The position numbers were made by a program, and so were the translations under genes. This document shows, one piece after another, positions 1 through 13,020 of a stretch of DNA of 64,000 nt (within the stretch, counting starts at the first letter, position 1; each line of letters opens with the position of its first letter). Origin of the DNA: Luteimonas sp. JM171 (GTDB lineage: Bacteria; Pseudomonadota; Gammaproteobacteria; Xanthomonadales; Xanthomonadaceae); the NCBI RefSeq assembly GCF_001717465.1, contig NZ_CP017074.1:615162-679161 (forward strand), written 5' to 3'. A model generated the notes under the pieces. The model was not told the DNA's origin. It did not search any database and worked only from the letters and a program-made list of their open reading frames with translations.

Positions 1-246
1 GCCCCCCGCCCCGGTTCGCGGACGCCTCTTCGCGAACACGTGGCCAGGTCGGTCCGGCGCTACCTCGGCGACCTCAACGGCAGCGGTACCGACGAGCTTT
101 ACCAGATCGCCCTGCGCGAGCTGGAGATCCCGCTGTTCGTGGAAGTCCTCAACCACTGCGATGGCAACCAGAGCCGCGCCGCCGCCATGCTCGGCATCCA
201 CCGCGCCACCCTGCGCAGGAAGCTGCGCGACTACGGCCTGAGCTGA
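1..246 (+). CDS. fis: Fis family DNA-binding protein (5' truncated by window edge)
   Basis: Small nucleoid-associated DNA-bending protein. The frame is open to base 1 and reads [14 protein letters not shown] before the first internal GTG at 40, so the true start lies outside the window; Fis proteins are normally about 90 aa. The C-terminal part is the Fis-type helix-turn-helix, with the diagnostic [20 protein letters not shown] followed by LRDYGLS. It ends 5 bases before purH, so the two are probably co-transcribed, as in other Xanthomonadaceae. Identification is strong; only the N-terminus is missing. Confidence 0.92.
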   Translation, partial: APRPGSRTPLREHVARSVRRYLGDLNGSGTDELYQIALRELEIPLFVEVLNHCDGNQSRAAAMLGIHRATLRRKLRDYGLS

Positions 247-251
247 ATCCC

Positions 252-1841
252 ATGACCGCCGATCGACTGCCCGTGCGCCGGGCGCTGCTGTCCGTTTCCG
301 ACAAGACCGGGCTGGTTGAACTGGCCCGCGCCCTGGCGGCCCGCAACATCGAGCTGCTCTCCACCGGCGGCACCGCCAAGGCGATCCGCGACGCCGGCCT
401 GGCTGTGCGCGACGTGTCCGAAGTGACCGGCTTCCCCGATTTCATGGACGGCAGGGTCAAGACCCTGCACCCGAAGGTGCACGGCGGGCTGCTCGGCCGG
501 CGCGGGGTGGACGACGCGGTGATGGCCGAACAGGGCATCGAGGCGATCGACCTGCTGGTGCTCAACCTGTACCCGTTCGAGAAGGTCTCGGCCGATCCGG
601 CGGCGAAGTTCGCCGACATCATCGAGAACATCGACATCGGCGGCCCCGCGATGCTGCGCGCGGCGGCCAAGAACTTCGCCTTCGTGGCCGTGGCCACCGA
701 TCCATCCCAGTACCAGGGCCTGCTGGCCGAACTGGACGCAAACGACGGCACGCTGTCTGCGCAGACGCGCTACGCGCTGGCGGTGGAAGCGTTCAACCGC
801 GTGGCGCAGTACGACGCGCGCATCAGCGACGTGCTCTCGTCGATCCAGGCGCCCTCCGACGACGGCGCGGCCGCGCGCAGCGCATTCGCCGGCCAGGCCA
901 ACGGCAACTTCATCAAGGTCATGGACCTGCGCTACGGCGAGAACCCGCACCAGCAGGCCGCCTTCTACCGCGACCTGCAGCCGGCCCCGGGCTCGCTGGC
1001 GACCTTCGAACAGCTGCAGGGCAAGGCGCTGAGCTACAACAACATCGCCGACGCCGACGCCGCGTGGGAATGCGTGCGCCAGTTCGACGCCCCCGCCTGC
1101 GTGATCGTCAAGCACGCCAACCCCTGCGGGGTGGCGGTGGGCAGCGGCTGCGGCGAGGCGTATGCGCGCGCGTTCGATACCGATCCCACCAGCGCGTTTG
1201 GCGGCATCATCGCCTTCAACCGCACCCTGGATGCGGCCACGGCGAAGGCCATCCTCGACCGCCAGTTCGTCGAGGTGCTGCTGGCGCCCGACTACGAGGA
1301 CGGCGCGCTGGCCTATGCGGCGAAGAAGGCCAACGTGCGCCTGCTGCGCATTCCCGCCGCACCGCCCGCGCCCGGCTTCATCGACGTGAAGCGGGTTGGC
1401 TCGGGCCTGCTGATGCAGACCGCCGACGACCGCGTGGTGACCCGCGACGAGCTGCAGGTGGTGACCAGGCTGGCTCCGACCGAAGCCCAGGTGGACGACC
1501 TGCTGTTTGCGTGGAAGGTGGCCAAGTTCGTCAAGTCCAACGCCATCGTCTATGCGCGGGACCAGCGCACCATCGGCGTGGGCGCCGGGCAGATGAGCCG
1601 GGTGTACTCGGCCCGCATCGCCGGCATCAAGGCGGTTGACGCCGGGCTCGAAGTGGGAGGCTCGGTGATGGCCAGCGATGCGTTCTTCCCGTTCCGCGAC
1701 GGCATCGACGCGGCGGCGGAAGCCGGGATCAAGGCCGTGATCCAGCCCGGCGGCTCCATGCGCGACGCCGAGGTGATCGCCGCGGCCGACGAGCACGGCA
1801 TCGCCATGGTGTTCACCGGCGTGCGCCACTTCCGGCACTGA
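252..1841 (+). CDS. purH: Bifunctional AICAR formyltransferase / IMP cyclohydrolase
   Basis: Catalyses the last two steps of de novo IMP synthesis: formylation of AICAR with 10-formyl-THF, then ring closure to IMP. It is cytosolic. The 529 aa match the usual length of the family. The N-terminal MGS-like cyclohydrolase domain (about residues 1–150) begins [17 protein letters not shown] and carries the STGGTAKAI loop. The AICARFT domain follows, with LRYGENPHQ, the KHANPCGVA motif around residue 285, and the [12 protein letters not shown] and QPGGSMRD blocks near the C-terminus. purD follows 41 bases downstream on the same strand. Confidence 0.98.
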   Translation: MTADRLPVRRALLSVSDKTGLVELARALAARNIELLSTGGTAKAIRDAGLAVRDVSEVTGFPDFMDGRVKTLHPKVHGGLLGRRGVDDAVMAEQGIEAIDLLVLNLYPFEKVSADPAAKFADIIENIDIGGPAMLRAAAKNFAFVAVATDPSQYQGLLAELDANDGTLSAQTRYALAVEAFNRVAQYDARISDVLSSIQAPSDDGAAARSAFAGQANGNFIKVMDLRYGENPHQQAAFYRDLQPAPGSLATFEQLQGKALSYNNIADADAAWECVRQFDAPACVIVKHANPCGVAVGSGCGEAYARAFDTDPTSAFGGIIAFNRTLDAATAKAILDRQFVEVLLAPDYEDGALAYAAKKANVRLLRIPAAPPAPGFIDVKRVGSGLLMQTADDRVVTRDELQVVTRLAPTEAQVDDLLFAWKVAKFVKSNAIVYARDQRTIGVGAGQMSRVYSARIAGIKAVDAGLEVGGSVMASDAFFPFRDGIDAAAEAGIKAVIQPGGSMRDAEVIAAADEHGIAMVFTGVRHFRH

Positions 1842-1882
1842 GCCGGCGATAGAATGTCCGTCACCCCAGACGGACCAGCGCC

Positions 1883-3193
1883 ATGAAAGTTCTCGTCATC
1901 GGCGGCGGCGGCCGCGAACATGCGCTTGCGTGGAAGCTTGCCCAGTCGCCCCGGGTCAGCGAGGTGCTGGTTGCGCCGGGCAACGCGGGCACGGCCAACG
2001 AGCCGGGCTGCCGCAACGTGGACGTGGCCGCGGACGACATCGACGGCCTGGTTGCGCTCGCCCGGCGCGAATCCATCGCGTTCACCGTGGTCGGGCCCGA
2101 GGCGCCGCTGGTCGCCGGCGTGGTCGACCGCTTCCGGGAAGCGGGCCTGCGCATCTTCGGCCCCACCGCCGCGGCCGCGCGGCTGGAAGGCAGCAAGGCC
2201 TTCGCCAAGGAATTCATGGACCGCCACGGCATCCCCACCGCACGCCACGCGGTGTTCACCGAGACCGAGGCCGCGCTGGAGTTCCTGCAGGAACACGCCG
2301 CCCGCCACGGCGAGAATGCCCCGGTGGTGGTCAAGGCCGACGGCCTGGCCGCCGGCAAGGGCGTGATCGTGGCCAGCGGCCTGGCCGAGGCCGAGGCGGC
2401 CGTCACCGACATGCTCTCCGACTACGCCTACGGCGAGGCCGGGGCGCGGGTGGTGATCGAGGAATTCCTGCAGGGTGAGGAAGCCAGCTTCATCGCCATG
2501 GTCGACGGCACCCACGCGCTGGCCCTGGCAACCAGCCAGGACCACAAGCGCGTGGGCGACGGCGACACCGGCCCCAACACCGGCGGCATGGGCGCCTATT
2601 CACCGGCGCCCGTGGTCACGCCCGAGGTGCATGCGCGCATCATGCGCGAGGTCATCGAGCCAACCGTGCGCGGCATGGCCGCCGACGGCGCCCCGTTCAC
2701 CGGTTTCCTCTATGCCGGCCTGATGATCGGCGAAGACGGCACGCCCCGGGTGATCGAGTTCAACGTGCGCTTCGGGGATCCGGAGACCCAGCCGGTCCTG
2801 ATGCGCCTGCAGTCCGACCTGGCCGACCTGGTGGAGGCGGGCATCGATGGAACGCTGGACGCGGTGCAGGCCCAGTGGGATCCGCGGCCCGCGGTCGGCG
2901 TGGTGATGGCGGCCGAAGGCTATCCGGGCAAGCCGCGCACCGGCGACACCATCAACACCTGGGACGTCCCCGAGCCGGAAGACACCAGGATCTTCCACGC
3001 AGGCACCCGGATCGAGGGCGCGCACGTGGTGACCTCCGGTGGACGCGTGCTGTGCGTGTGCGCGCTGGGCGACACCGTGGCCGATGCCCAGGCCCGTGCC
3101 TACTCGGCGGTGGCCGGCATCTCCTGGCACGGCGCCTTCCACCGCCACGACATCGGCTGGCGCGCCATCGAGCGCGAACGCGCCGCGCGCTGA
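1883..3193 (+). CDS. purD: Phosphoribosylamine–glycine ligase
   Basis: GAR synthetase: an ATP-grasp ligase joining phosphoribosylamine and glycine in the second step of purine synthesis. The 436 aa fit the family (about 430). The N-terminus has the nucleotide-like [13 protein letters not shown] loop. The ATP-grasp region has [11 protein letters not shown] (around residue 150) and the [10 protein letters not shown] and [12 protein letters not shown] signatures. It lies downstream of purH in the same direction. Its stop codon falls inside a perfect hairpin that probably ends the transcript. Confidence 0.98.
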   Translation: MKVLVIGGGGREHALAWKLAQSPRVSEVLVAPGNAGTANEPGCRNVDVAADDIDGLVALARRESIAFTVVGPEAPLVAGVVDRFREAGLRIFGPTAAAARLEGSKAFAKEFMDRHGIPTARHAVFTETEAALEFLQEHAARHGENAPVVVKADGLAAGKGVIVASGLAEAEAAVTDMLSDYAYGEAGARVVIEEFLQGEEASFIAMVDGTHALALATSQDHKRVGDGDTGPNTGGMGAYSPAPVVTPEVHARIMREVIEPTVRGMAADGAPFTGFLYAGLMIGEDGTPRVIEFNVRFGDPETQPVLMRLQSDLADLVEAGIDGTLDAVQAQWDPRPAVGVVMAAEGYPGKPRTGDTINTWDVPEPEDTRIFHAGTRIEGAHVVTSGGRVLCVCALGDTVADAQARAYSAVAGISWHGAFHRHDIGWRAIERERAAR

Positions 3194-3202
3194 GCGCGCG
3201 GC
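3182..3202. terminator. GC hairpin at purD stop (possible bidirectional terminator)
   Basis: A perfect 9-bp stem (GCCGCGCGC / GCGCGCGGC) with a 3-base loop spans the purD stop codon and lies between two convergent genes. There is no T-run, so a role in termination is inferred. Confidence 0.4.
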
Positions 3203-3205
3203 CGG

Positions 3206-3559
3206 CTACAGGAACAGCCGCTGCAGTTCCAGCAGCACCACTCCTGTCGCCATGCCGATGGCGAACCACTGTGCCACCCCGACCAGCCTGGGCTCCTGGC
3301 CGCGCCGGGCGGCACCGATGCCGCCAACCACCAGCAGCACCACCAGCGGCGCACCCAGCAGCAGCCACGCCCAGGCTGCCACCGCGAGGGTATCGGCGAA
3401 GCTGCGCTCCGGGCCGGCCAGCCACAGCAGCGGCAGCGCGAACGCCAGGACCCCCGCCACGAGGCAGGCGATTTTCATGACCATCCGGCGCGGCTGGCCC
3501 GCCGTGCCTGGACCGCCTGCTGCAACCGCCGGCTCCCGCGTCATCGATGCTTCCGACAT
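3206..3559 (-). CDS. Small inner-membrane protein, unknown function
   Basis: 117-aa protein with three predicted hydrophobic spans: roughly residues 28–47 (IACLVAGVLAFALPLLWLAG), 55–80 (the LAVAAWAWLLLGAPLVVLLVV region) and 96–113 (FAIGMATGVVLLELQRL). The short N-terminus is polar. The start at 3559 is preceded by a GGGAG-type ribosome site at suitable spacing. It is convergent with purD and divergent from the downstream transporter. I do not recognise the family; it is probably a conserved lineage-specific membrane protein. Confidence 0.65.
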   Translation of the reverse strand: MSEASMTREPAVAAGGPGTAGQPRRMVMKIACLVAGVLAFALPLLWLAGPERSFADTLAVAAWAWLLLGAPLVVLLVVGGIGAARRGQEPRLVGVAQWFAIGMATGVVLLELQRLFL

Positions 3560-3724
3560 TCCCAGACTCCCTCCCCCTTTGAAGGTGGCGGCCCCGGCTC
3601 ACCAGCCGGCGCAATCCTGCCGAATAGCACGGCAGCAGCCGGCGCCGCAATCGTGCGCTGCACCACGCAGCCTGGCCGACACCGGCCTCTGCTAGGCTCC
3701 GCCGGTCCCACCGCGGAGGCCCGC

Positions 3725-5644
3725 ATGGCCGGCCACAGCCAGTTCTCGCTGCTCACCCAGCGCCGCTTCCTGCCCTACTTCACGGTGCAGGCGCTGGGCG
3801 CGTTCAACGACAACGTCTACCGCCAGGCGATCATCGGCCTGCTGTTCTTCCTGGGCGTGAGCAGCGCCGAGCGCACGCTCTACACCAACTTGGCGCCGGC
3901 GATCTTCATCCTTCCCTATTTCCTGTTCTCGGGGATCGCCGGCCAGATCGCCGAGCGCATGGAGAAGCAGCGTCTGATCCGCATCACCACGCTGATGGAG
4001 ATCGCCATCATGTCGGTGGCCGCGGTCGGCTTCCTGGCCTCGAACATGATCCTGCTGCTGGTGGCGCTGTTCTTCACCGGGGTGCAGGCGGCGCTGTTCG
4101 GGCCGGTGAAGTACTCGATCCTGCCCTCGGTGCTCAGGCCCGAGGAACTGACCGGCGGCAACGGCCTGGTCGAGATGGGCACCTCGATCTCGATCCTGTG
4201 CGGGATGATCTACGGCGGGCTCATCTACCAGGTGGCCGGCGCCTGGGGACCGGAGACGGCGGCCGCCTCGATCGTGGCGCTGGCGGTCCTGGGCAACATG
4301 GCCGCGCGCCGGATCCCGGTGGTCGATGCCGGCGACCCGTCGCTCAAGGTCAACTGGAACCCGTTCCCCGAGAACCTCAGGGTCTGGAAGCTCACCCGGC
4401 GCACCCCGGCGGTGCGCAACGCGGTGCTGGGCGTGTCGTGGTTCTGGTTCATCGGCACCATGATCACGGCGCAGCTTCCGACCTATGCCGAGATCAACCT
4501 GGGCGGCGCGCAGGAGCTTTACATCTTTGCCCTGGCGCTGTTCTCGGTGGGCGTGGGCGTGGGCTCGCTGCTGTGCGAGAAGCTGTCCGCGCGCACCGTG
4601 GAGATCGGCCTGGTGCCGCTGGGCGCCCTGGGCGTGAGCGCCTTCATGCTGGACCTGTATTTCGCCCGCCCGGGCGAAGCCCTGGCCGCCGGGCTGGGGG
4701 CGGCCGAGTTCCTGCGCCAGCCGGGCAGCTGGCGCATCGCCATGGATCTGGCCGGCATCGGCCTGTTCGTCGGCTTCTACGTGGTGCCTCTGTACGCGCT
4801 GATCCAGAGCCGCACCCCGCGCGGCGAGCTGTCGCGGGTGATCGCCGGCATGAACATCCAGAACGCCGTTTTCATCGTTTCGGCGGCGCTGGCGGGCATC
4901 GCGGTGCAGCGCCTGCTGGGCTGGAGCATCCCGCAGCTGTTCCTGGCCCTGGCGATCGCCAACCTGCTGGTGGCCACGTATATCGTCACCATCGTCCCCG
5001 AGTTCCTGATGCGCTTCCTGAGCTGGCTGCTGGTACGCACGCTGTACCGGCTGCGCATCCAGGGCATCGAGGAGCACGTACCCGACGAAGGGCCCGCGCT
5101 GCTGGTGTGCAACCACGTCAGCTACATGGACGCGCTGGTGCTGGCTGCGAGCACGCCGCGGCCGGTGCGCTTCGTCATGTACCACCGGATCTTCGACATC
5201 CCCGTGCTGCGCTGGATCTTCCGCACCGCGCGGGCGATCCCGATCGCTCCGGAGAAGGAGGATCCGGCGCTGATGCAGCACGCGTTCGACGAGATCGACC
5301 GGACCCTGGCCGAGGGCGGGCTGGTGGCGATCTTCCCCGAGGGCCGGCTGACCGCCGACGGGGAGATTGCGGCGTTCCGACGCGGCGTCGAGCGCATCGT
5401 GGAGCGTGCGGCCGGGCGCGGCCAGGCGGTGCCCGTGGTGCCGATGGCACTGCAGAACATGTGGGCGAGCATGTGGAGCCGGCGCGGCGCGCGGGCCGGC
5501 GAGGGATGGCTGGGACGGATGCGCCTGCCGCGCCGCCTGCGCGCACGCATCGGCGTTGTCGCAGGCCCGCCGGTCGCCGGTGCCGATGCCACCGCAGCCA
5601 GCCTGGAGGCCGCGGTCAGGAACCTGCGCGGCAACAACCCGTAA
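3725..5644 (+). CDS. MFS transporter–PlsC acyltransferase fusion (LplT/Aas-like)
   Basis: 639-aa two-domain protein. Residues 1 to about 410 form a 12-span major-facilitator transporter resembling lysophospholipid transporter LplT, with ALGAFNDNVYRQA near the N-terminus. The C-terminal roughly 190 aa are a PlsC-type 1-acylglycerol-phosphate acyltransferase with the HX4D motif in CNHVSYMDAL and the FPEGRLT motif. The family's likely role is flipping and re-acylating lysophospholipids at the inner membrane. The AMP-ligase (Aas) domain seen in some tri-domain relatives is absent. The start is placed at 3725 because GGAGG lies 7 bases upstream; an in-frame start at 3653 lacks this. Confidence 0.88.
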   Translation: MAGHSQFSLLTQRRFLPYFTVQALGAFNDNVYRQAIIGLLFFLGVSSAERTLYTNLAPAIFILPYFLFSGIAGQIAERMEKQRLIRITTLMEIAIMSVAAVGFLASNMILLLVALFFTGVQAALFGPVKYSILPSVLRPEELTGGNGLVEMGTSISILCGMIYGGLIYQVAGAWGPETAAASIVALAVLGNMAARRIPVVDAGDPSLKVNWNPFPENLRVWKLTRRTPAVRNAVLGVSWFWFIGTMITAQLPTYAEINLGGAQELYIFALALFSVGVGVGSLLCEKLSARTVEIGLVPLGALGVSAFMLDLYFARPGEALAAGLGAAEFLRQPGSWRIAMDLAGIGLFVGFYVVPLYALIQSRTPRGELSRVIAGMNIQNAVFIVSAALAGIAVQRLLGWSIPQLFLALAIANLLVATYIVTIVPEFLMRFLSWLLVRTLYRLRIQGIEEHVPDEGPALLVCNHVSYMDALVLAASTPRPVRFVMYHRIFDIPVLRWIFRTARAIPIAPEKEDPALMQHAFDEIDRTLAEGGLVAIFPEGRLTADGEIAAFRRGVERIVERAAGRGQAVPVVPMALQNMWASMWSRRGARAGEGWLGRMRLPRRLRARIGVVAGPPVAGADATAASLEAAVRNLRGNNP

Positions 5645-5651
5645 GCCGGAC

Positions 5652-6521
5652 CTACGCCAACGCCTGGTACCAGCGCTCGATCAGCCGGCGGGCGATCGAC
5701 ACCGGCGGCGACAGTTGCACCGGCCCCTCGTCGCGCAGCGCAGCGCCGATCTCATCGCGGGTGAACCAGCGCGCGGCCTCCAGCTCGTGGCTGTCGGGCA
5801 CGGGTTCGTCGGCCTCGGCATCGGCCTCGAAGCCCAGCATGAGCGAGGAGGGGAACGGCCACGGCTGCGAAGCCAGATAGCGGCAGGCACGCACCCGCAC
5901 CGCCGACTCCTCGTACACCTCGCGCATCACCGTCTGCTCAAGGGTCTCGCCGGGCTCCACGAATCCGGCCAGCACGGACCAGCGCCCGGGCGGCCAGGAC
6001 GCTTCGCGCCCCAGCAGCAGGCGCTCGCCGTCGCTCACGGCCACGATCACCGCCGGGTCGGTGCGGGGGTAATGCTCGATGCCGCAGGCCGAGCAGCGGC
6101 CCAGCCACCCCGCGCGTTCGAACGCCAGCCTGCCGCCACAGGCGCCGCAGAAGCGGTGCCGCGAGCGCCAGTGCAGCACGGCGCGGGCCTGGGCGAACGC
6201 CGTGGCTTCCCGCACCGGCCACAGCGAGGCGGCCGCGCGCAGGGCCAGGCGACCGGGGGACTGGACCCCGGCTGTTTCAGCCGGCATCGCGAACCAGCCC
6301 CGGCCCTCGTCCAGGCCGAGGAACACCGCGTCGGCGGGCAGCGCCTTCGCGACGTCCCCGGGCTGGACCGCCAGCAACGCATCATCGGCGTCCACCAGCA
6401 CCAGTCCATCGGCATCAAGCAGCAACAGGCGCGCCCGCGGCCAGAGATCCGCGAGCGCGGCGGCATCGGTACGCAGGTGTTCGGCGCGGTCCAGCGGCGC
6501 GTCGACGAAGGCGAATGACAT
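5652..6521 (-). CDS. nudC: NAD(H) pyrophosphatase, Nudix family
   Basis: 289-aa Nudix hydrolase that cleaves NADH to NMNH and AMP and, in E. coli, also removes NAD caps from RNA. A zinc ribbon in the middle (CGACGG and CSACG pairs, around residues 140–160) precedes the Nudix box GFVEPGETLEQTVMREVYEE. The NudC-specific SQPWPFPSSLM motif follows it. The N-terminal domain is typically divergent. It is convergent with the transporter gene, with only 7 bases between their ends. Confidence 0.95.
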   Translation of the reverse strand: MSFAFVDAPLDRAEHLRTDAAALADLWPRARLLLLDADGLVLVDADDALLAVQPGDVAKALPADAVFLGLDEGRGWFAMPAETAGVQSPGRLALRAAASLWPVREATAFAQARAVLHWRSRHRFCGACGGRLAFERAGWLGRCSACGIEHYPRTDPAVIVAVSDGERLLLGREASWPPGRWSVLAGFVEPGETLEQTVMREVYEESAVRVRACRYLASQPWPFPSSLMLGFEADAEADEPVPDSHELEAARWFTRDEIGAALRDEGPVQLSPPVSIARRLIERWYQALA

Positions 6522-6559
6522 GCGCCAATCATCGCACGGCGGCCGGCGCCGGCAAGGGC

Positions 6560-6937
6560 TTACATGGTGAAGCTGGAACCGCAGCCGCAGGTGGTCTTGG
6601 CGTTGGGGTTGCGGATGGTGAACTGGGCCCCGTGGAGGCTCTCCACGTAGTCCACGGCCGAGCCCATCAGATACTGCAGGCTGAGCGGGTCAACCAGCAG
6701 GCGCACGCCATCGGTATCCACCGCCACGTCGTCTTCGCCCTGTTCCTCGTCGAACTCGAAGCCGTACTGGAAACCGGAACAGCCGCCGCCCTGGATGTAC
6801 ACGCGCAGCTTGAGCGCCGGGTTGCCCTCGCCCTCGATCAGCTGCTTGACCTTGGCCGCCGCGGCGGGGGTGAAATCGATCGGACGCTGCAGGGACTGGT
6901 AGCCAGCGTTGCTTTCGGGAAGACCAACGATATCCAT
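6560..6937 (-). CDS. erpA: Iron-sulfur cluster insertion protein ErpA
   Basis: 125-aa A-type Fe-S carrier that delivers clusters to apo-proteins such as the isoprenoid enzymes IspG/IspH. The three ligand cysteines are visible: one in [11 protein letters not shown] (around residue 53) and two in the C-terminal CGCGSSF. The start is chosen at MDIVGLPE; the open frame runs upstream into the neighbouring gene without family similarity. It lies 32 bases downstream of the membrane-protein gene on the same strand, so may share its transcript. Confidence 0.95.
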   Translation of the reverse strand: MDIVGLPESNAGYQSLQRPIDFTPAAAAKVKQLIEGEGNPALKLRVYIQGGGCSGFQYGFEFDEEQGEDDVAVDTDGVRLLVDPLSLQYLMGSAVDYVESLHGAQFTIRNPNAKTTCGCGSSFTM

Positions 6938-6969
6938 GCCGCTCAGGATGGGGCCCGCGCGCGCGCGGT

Positions 6970-7740
6970 TCAAGCGCCCGGGCTGGAACGGCCCGTCGCG
7001 TCGGCCCACGGGAACGACTGCTCCACGGCGCTGCCGCGGGCGGGCGCCGCGCGTACCGTCACCCGCACCGGGGTGAACCCGGCCGGCAGCATGATGTCGC
7101 CCTGCACCTGCTGGAAATACTTGAACGAATAATCCAGCGGCGCCGCGTCCTCGCGCTGGCGCAGATCCGACCACGCCAGCTCCTCGTAGCGGCCGTTGCG
7201 GCTGCCGCCGATGGCCAGCGTGAGGCCACCTTCGCTGGGCTGGCCGCGCTCCAGGTTCTGGGTGAGCGTGGCCGAGAAGTGCCACACCCCGCCCTCGCCC
7301 GGCCGCATCTGCAGCTCATGCACGGTCAGGCCCTGGCGCTGGGCGGTGGAGCCCACGAAGCGCTCGTAGAACGCCACTTCCTCGCGCAGCGCCGCCACCT
7401 GCTCCTCGCGCTCGGCCAGGGCGCCCTGGAGTTCGCGGTTGGCCTCGCGGCTGATCTGGTCCGAGCGCGCAAGGGTGGTCACCTGCTGTTCCAGCGCCTC
7501 CACCTGCTGGCGCAGCGAGGCGGGATCCTCGCCGCCGCCACCGCCAAGCACCGTCCACAATCCCCAGGCGCCGAATGCCAGCGACAGCAACACCAGCGCC
7601 AGCAGCCCGTACAGCCAATTGACGTGGAGTTCCTGGCCGTCCCGGGGCGCGGCGCCTGCCTCCGGGGCCGCAGCGCCGCCGCCCGGGGCCTCCGTGGCCT
7701 CCTCGCCCGCCACGCTGTCGGGGTGCTGGCTGTCGCTCAT
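6970..7740 (-). CDS. Single-span membrane protein with coiled coil (DUF6776-like)
   Basis: 256-aa protein. An acidic, Ala/Gly-rich N-terminus (about 40 aa) is followed by one membrane span ([20 protein letters not shown]). Next comes a coiled coil rich in Glu/Gln (about residues 75–130) and a C-terminal beta-rich periplasmic domain. This layout matches the DUF6776 family common in Xanthomonadaceae and Pseudomonas. Function is unknown. The start at 7740 was chosen because the downstream region is family-like while the longer frame adds low-similarity residues. It lies directly upstream of erpA. Confidence 0.75.
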   Translation of the reverse strand: MSDSQHPDSVAGEEATEAPGGGAAAPEAGAAPRDGQELHVNWLYGLLALVLLSLAFGAWGLWTVLGGGGGEDPASLRQQVEALEQQVTTLARSDQISREANRELQGALAEREEQVAALREEVAFYERFVGSTAQRQGLTVHELQMRPGEGGVWHFSATLTQNLERGQPSEGGLTLAIGGSRNGRYEELAWSDLRQREDAAPLDYSFKYFQQVQGDIMLPAGFTPVRVTVRAAPARGSAVEQSFPWADATGRSSPGA

Positions 7741-7876
7741 CGGCCCATGGTAGCCCGCATGCGCGGCCGCCACGCGCGCCCGCGTCCATCGGTTCAGCCT
7801 TGCGTAAACCGGCCGCATGGGCGTAGAGGGTTGCCTATACTCGCCAGGAGCGCGGCAACGCGCCCCCGGAGGCCCC

Positions 7877-8452
7877 ATGTCCGAAGCCCATCTCTTCGCG
7901 ATCGGCGTGCTGCTGGCCTGGCTGGCCGGCATCCGCGCCTACCTGACGGTGTTCGGCGTTGGCCTGGCGGGCGCCCTGGGCTGGCTGGACCTGCCCCAGG
8001 CGCTGGAAGTGACCACTTCGCCGTGGGTGCTCGGCATCTCGGGCGTGTTGGCGCTGGTGGAGTTCTTCACCGACAAGATCCCCGGCGTGGACTCGGCCTG
8101 GGACCTGTTGCAGACCCTGGCGCGGGTGCCTGCCGGGGCATTCCTGGCCGCGGCCGCGCTATCGCCCGATGGCGAACTGGGCGCCGGTATGCTGGCCACC
8201 GGCGCCGGCGTGGCGCTCGCCAGCCACGTGCTCAAGGCCGGCTCGCGGGCGATGCTCAACACCTCGCCCGAGCCGATCAGCAACCTCGCCGCATCCGGTT
8301 CGGAGGATGCGGTGGTGGTGGGCGCGCTGGCGCTGGCGCTGGCCTCGCCGTGGCTGGCCCTGGCGCTGGTGCTGGCGGTGGGGATTGGTGGCGCGCTGGC
8401 GGTGTGGTGGGTATGGCGGCGCGTGTTCGGGCGCCGTCCGCGACGGGCCTGA
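7877..8452 (+). CDS. DUF4126 family membrane protein
   Basis: 191-aa hydrophobic protein with several membrane spans. It shows the DUF4126 features: an N-terminal AIGVLLAWLAGIRAYLTVF segment, the FFTDKIPGVDSAWD motif, and a C-terminal Gly-rich span. A GGAGG ribosome site lies about 5 bases upstream of the ATG at 7877, so an in-frame start at 7817 is not preferred. Function unknown. It is divergent from the DUF6776-like gene. Confidence 0.8.
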   Translation: MSEAHLFAIGVLLAWLAGIRAYLTVFGVGLAGALGWLDLPQALEVTTSPWVLGISGVLALVEFFTDKIPGVDSAWDLLQTLARVPAGAFLAAAALSPDGELGAGMLATGAGVALASHVLKAGSRAMLNTSPEPISNLAASGSEDAVVVGALALALASPWLALALVLAVGIGGALAVWWVWRRVFGRRPRRA

Positions 8453-8542
8453 GCCCGGGAGTGTGCTGGCGCGCACGGAACGGCCGCGCGGCGCGCCTTG
8501 CGGCGCTTGCCTGCACGGTCCAATAGCGGCACAGTCCGACAG

Positions 8543-10356
8543 ATGGGGATTCCAGTTGACATTCCCCGCGCCGAGTTCCCGCCGGCGCGGTATTGGCGAC
8601 GCTGGTGCGCGGATGCGGACCCGCCGAAGCCGCCGCTGGAATCGGCTGAGCTTGAATCCCACGCCATCCCCGTGGCCCCGCCCGGCCCGGCCGCCGAGGC
8701 CGCCCGCAGCGGCGAGGCGCCGTACCGGGTGCTGATCGTGGAGGATGACCGCAGCCAGGCCCTGTTCGCCACCAGCGTACTGGCCGGCGCAGGAATCCAG
8801 GCCGAAGCGGTCGCCGATCCCGAACAGGTCATGGCAACGCTTGAATCCCAGCGCCCGGACCTGGTGCTGATGGACCTGCACATGCCGGCCATCGACGGCG
8901 CCGAGCTCACCAACATGATCCGCTCGCATCCCGTGCTGTCGCACACCCCGATCGTGTTCCTGACCGGCGACCCGGATCCCGAGCGCCAGTTCGAGGTGCT
9001 GGAGATCGGCGCGGACGACTTCCTCACCAAGCCGGTCCGCCCGCGGCACCTGGTGGCAGCGGTGGAGAACCGGATCATGCGGGCGCGCCAGCTCAAGGCC
9101 CAGCGTGCCGCCCAGGGCGCGGACACGGGCACCGGCCTGCATACCCGCAGCCGCATGTTCCAGCGCCTGGCCACCGCCATCCCCAACGACACCGGCGCCC
9201 TGCACGTGGTGGAGGTGGCCGGCATCTCGGCCCTGCGCGAACAACTGGGCTACTCGTCGCTCGAGGACGTGCTCACCGCCGCCGCCCGGCGCGTGGCGGA
9301 ACTGGCCGGCGACAACCCCGCCGCCCGGCTCAACGACAACACCTTCCTCGTGCACGTCTCGGGCGACGGCGATCTGGAAGCGTTCGCGCGTGAACTGCGC
9401 GACGGCCTGGGCCGGGAGCGGTTCGGCAGCGGCGCCGACGGCCTGCGCCTGCGGGCCTGCGTGGGCAGCACCCGCATCACGCCGGAGTTCCCCGATGCAG
9501 GCAGCGCACTGGCCGCCGCCGAGCAGGCGCTGCGCGATGCCCGCGCGGCGCCGCATGGCATCGCGACCTGGACGCCCCCGCAGAGCACGGGCAACGCCAC
9601 CGGCGGCCTGGCCGACCAGATTTCCACGGCCCTCGCCGAGCGCCGCCTGGAACTCGCCTTCCAGCCGATCGTGGCCGTGGCCGGTGGCGAGGACGCCCAA
9701 TACCAGACCCTGCTGCGGATGCGCGACGACGGCGGCGCGCTGCTGCCCGCCGGCACCCTGCTGCCGGCGGCCGAGGCCGCGGGCCTGATGCACGAAGTCG
9801 ACCGCCAGGTGCTGGAACTGGCGATCAGCACGCTTGCGCGCCGCCAATCCGCCGGCGCCCCGGTGCGGCTGTTCGTTTCCCAGTCGCCGCGCAGCCTGGG
9901 CCGTGACGGCTACGCCGAGTGGCTGCTTGAAGCGATGCAGGCGGCGGGGGTCAGCGGCCACTGCCTGGTCATCGACGTGCGCCAGGACGACGCCCTGATC
10001 CACGCCATCTCGCTGCAGGAATTCAGCGCGAAGATGGTGCCGGCCGGGGTGCAGCTGTGCCTTGGCCACTATCGCCCGGGCACCGAGGTGGACGCGCTGC
10101 TGTCGCAGCTGCCCCTGGGCTTCGTGCGCCTGGCGCCGGACTTTTCCAGCGGGCTGACCGACAACAGCGTGCGCGACCGGATGCGCGAGGCGATCGACCG
10201 CGCCCACCGGAGCGGCCTGCTGGTGATCGGCCAGCAGGTGGAGGACCCACAGGCGGCGGCCACGCTGTGGATGAGCGGCATCGACTTCATCCAGGGCAAC
10301 CTGGTGCAGGAGGCCGCAGGTGACCTGGAGTTCGACTTCCAACATTCGGTGCTGTG

Positions 10357-10357
<1 letters not shown>
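8543..10357 (+). CDS. Response regulator with degenerate GGDEF and EAL domains
   Basis: 604-aa signalling protein. Residues about 60–180 are a receiver domain (VLIVEDD acidic pair, MDLHMP phospho-acceptor Asp, KPV Lys). A GGDEF-like domain follows in which the catalytic signature is replaced by LNDNTFLV. The C-terminal third is EAL-like: FQPIV is kept, but the ExL motif reads YQTLLRM, and the metal-binding Asp/Glu residues look eroded. Neither cyclase nor phosphodiesterase activity is expected; a c-di-GMP or protein-binding role like FimX is more likely. The start is uncertain (8498 or TTG at 8558 possible). The stop overlaps the next gene's ATG by one base (TGATG), so the two are translationally coupled. 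Confidence 0.85.
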
Positions 10358-13014
<2,657 letters not shown>

Positions 13015-13020
13015 CCCGGC

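Noticed and set aside
231..1838. Very long open frames antisense to purH, the MFS gene, the regulator/kinase genes and hsdR
   Set aside because: High-GC coding DNA produces long antisense frames. They have low-complexity Arg/Ala/Gly-rich translations, no ribosome sites, and lie over well-conserved genes.
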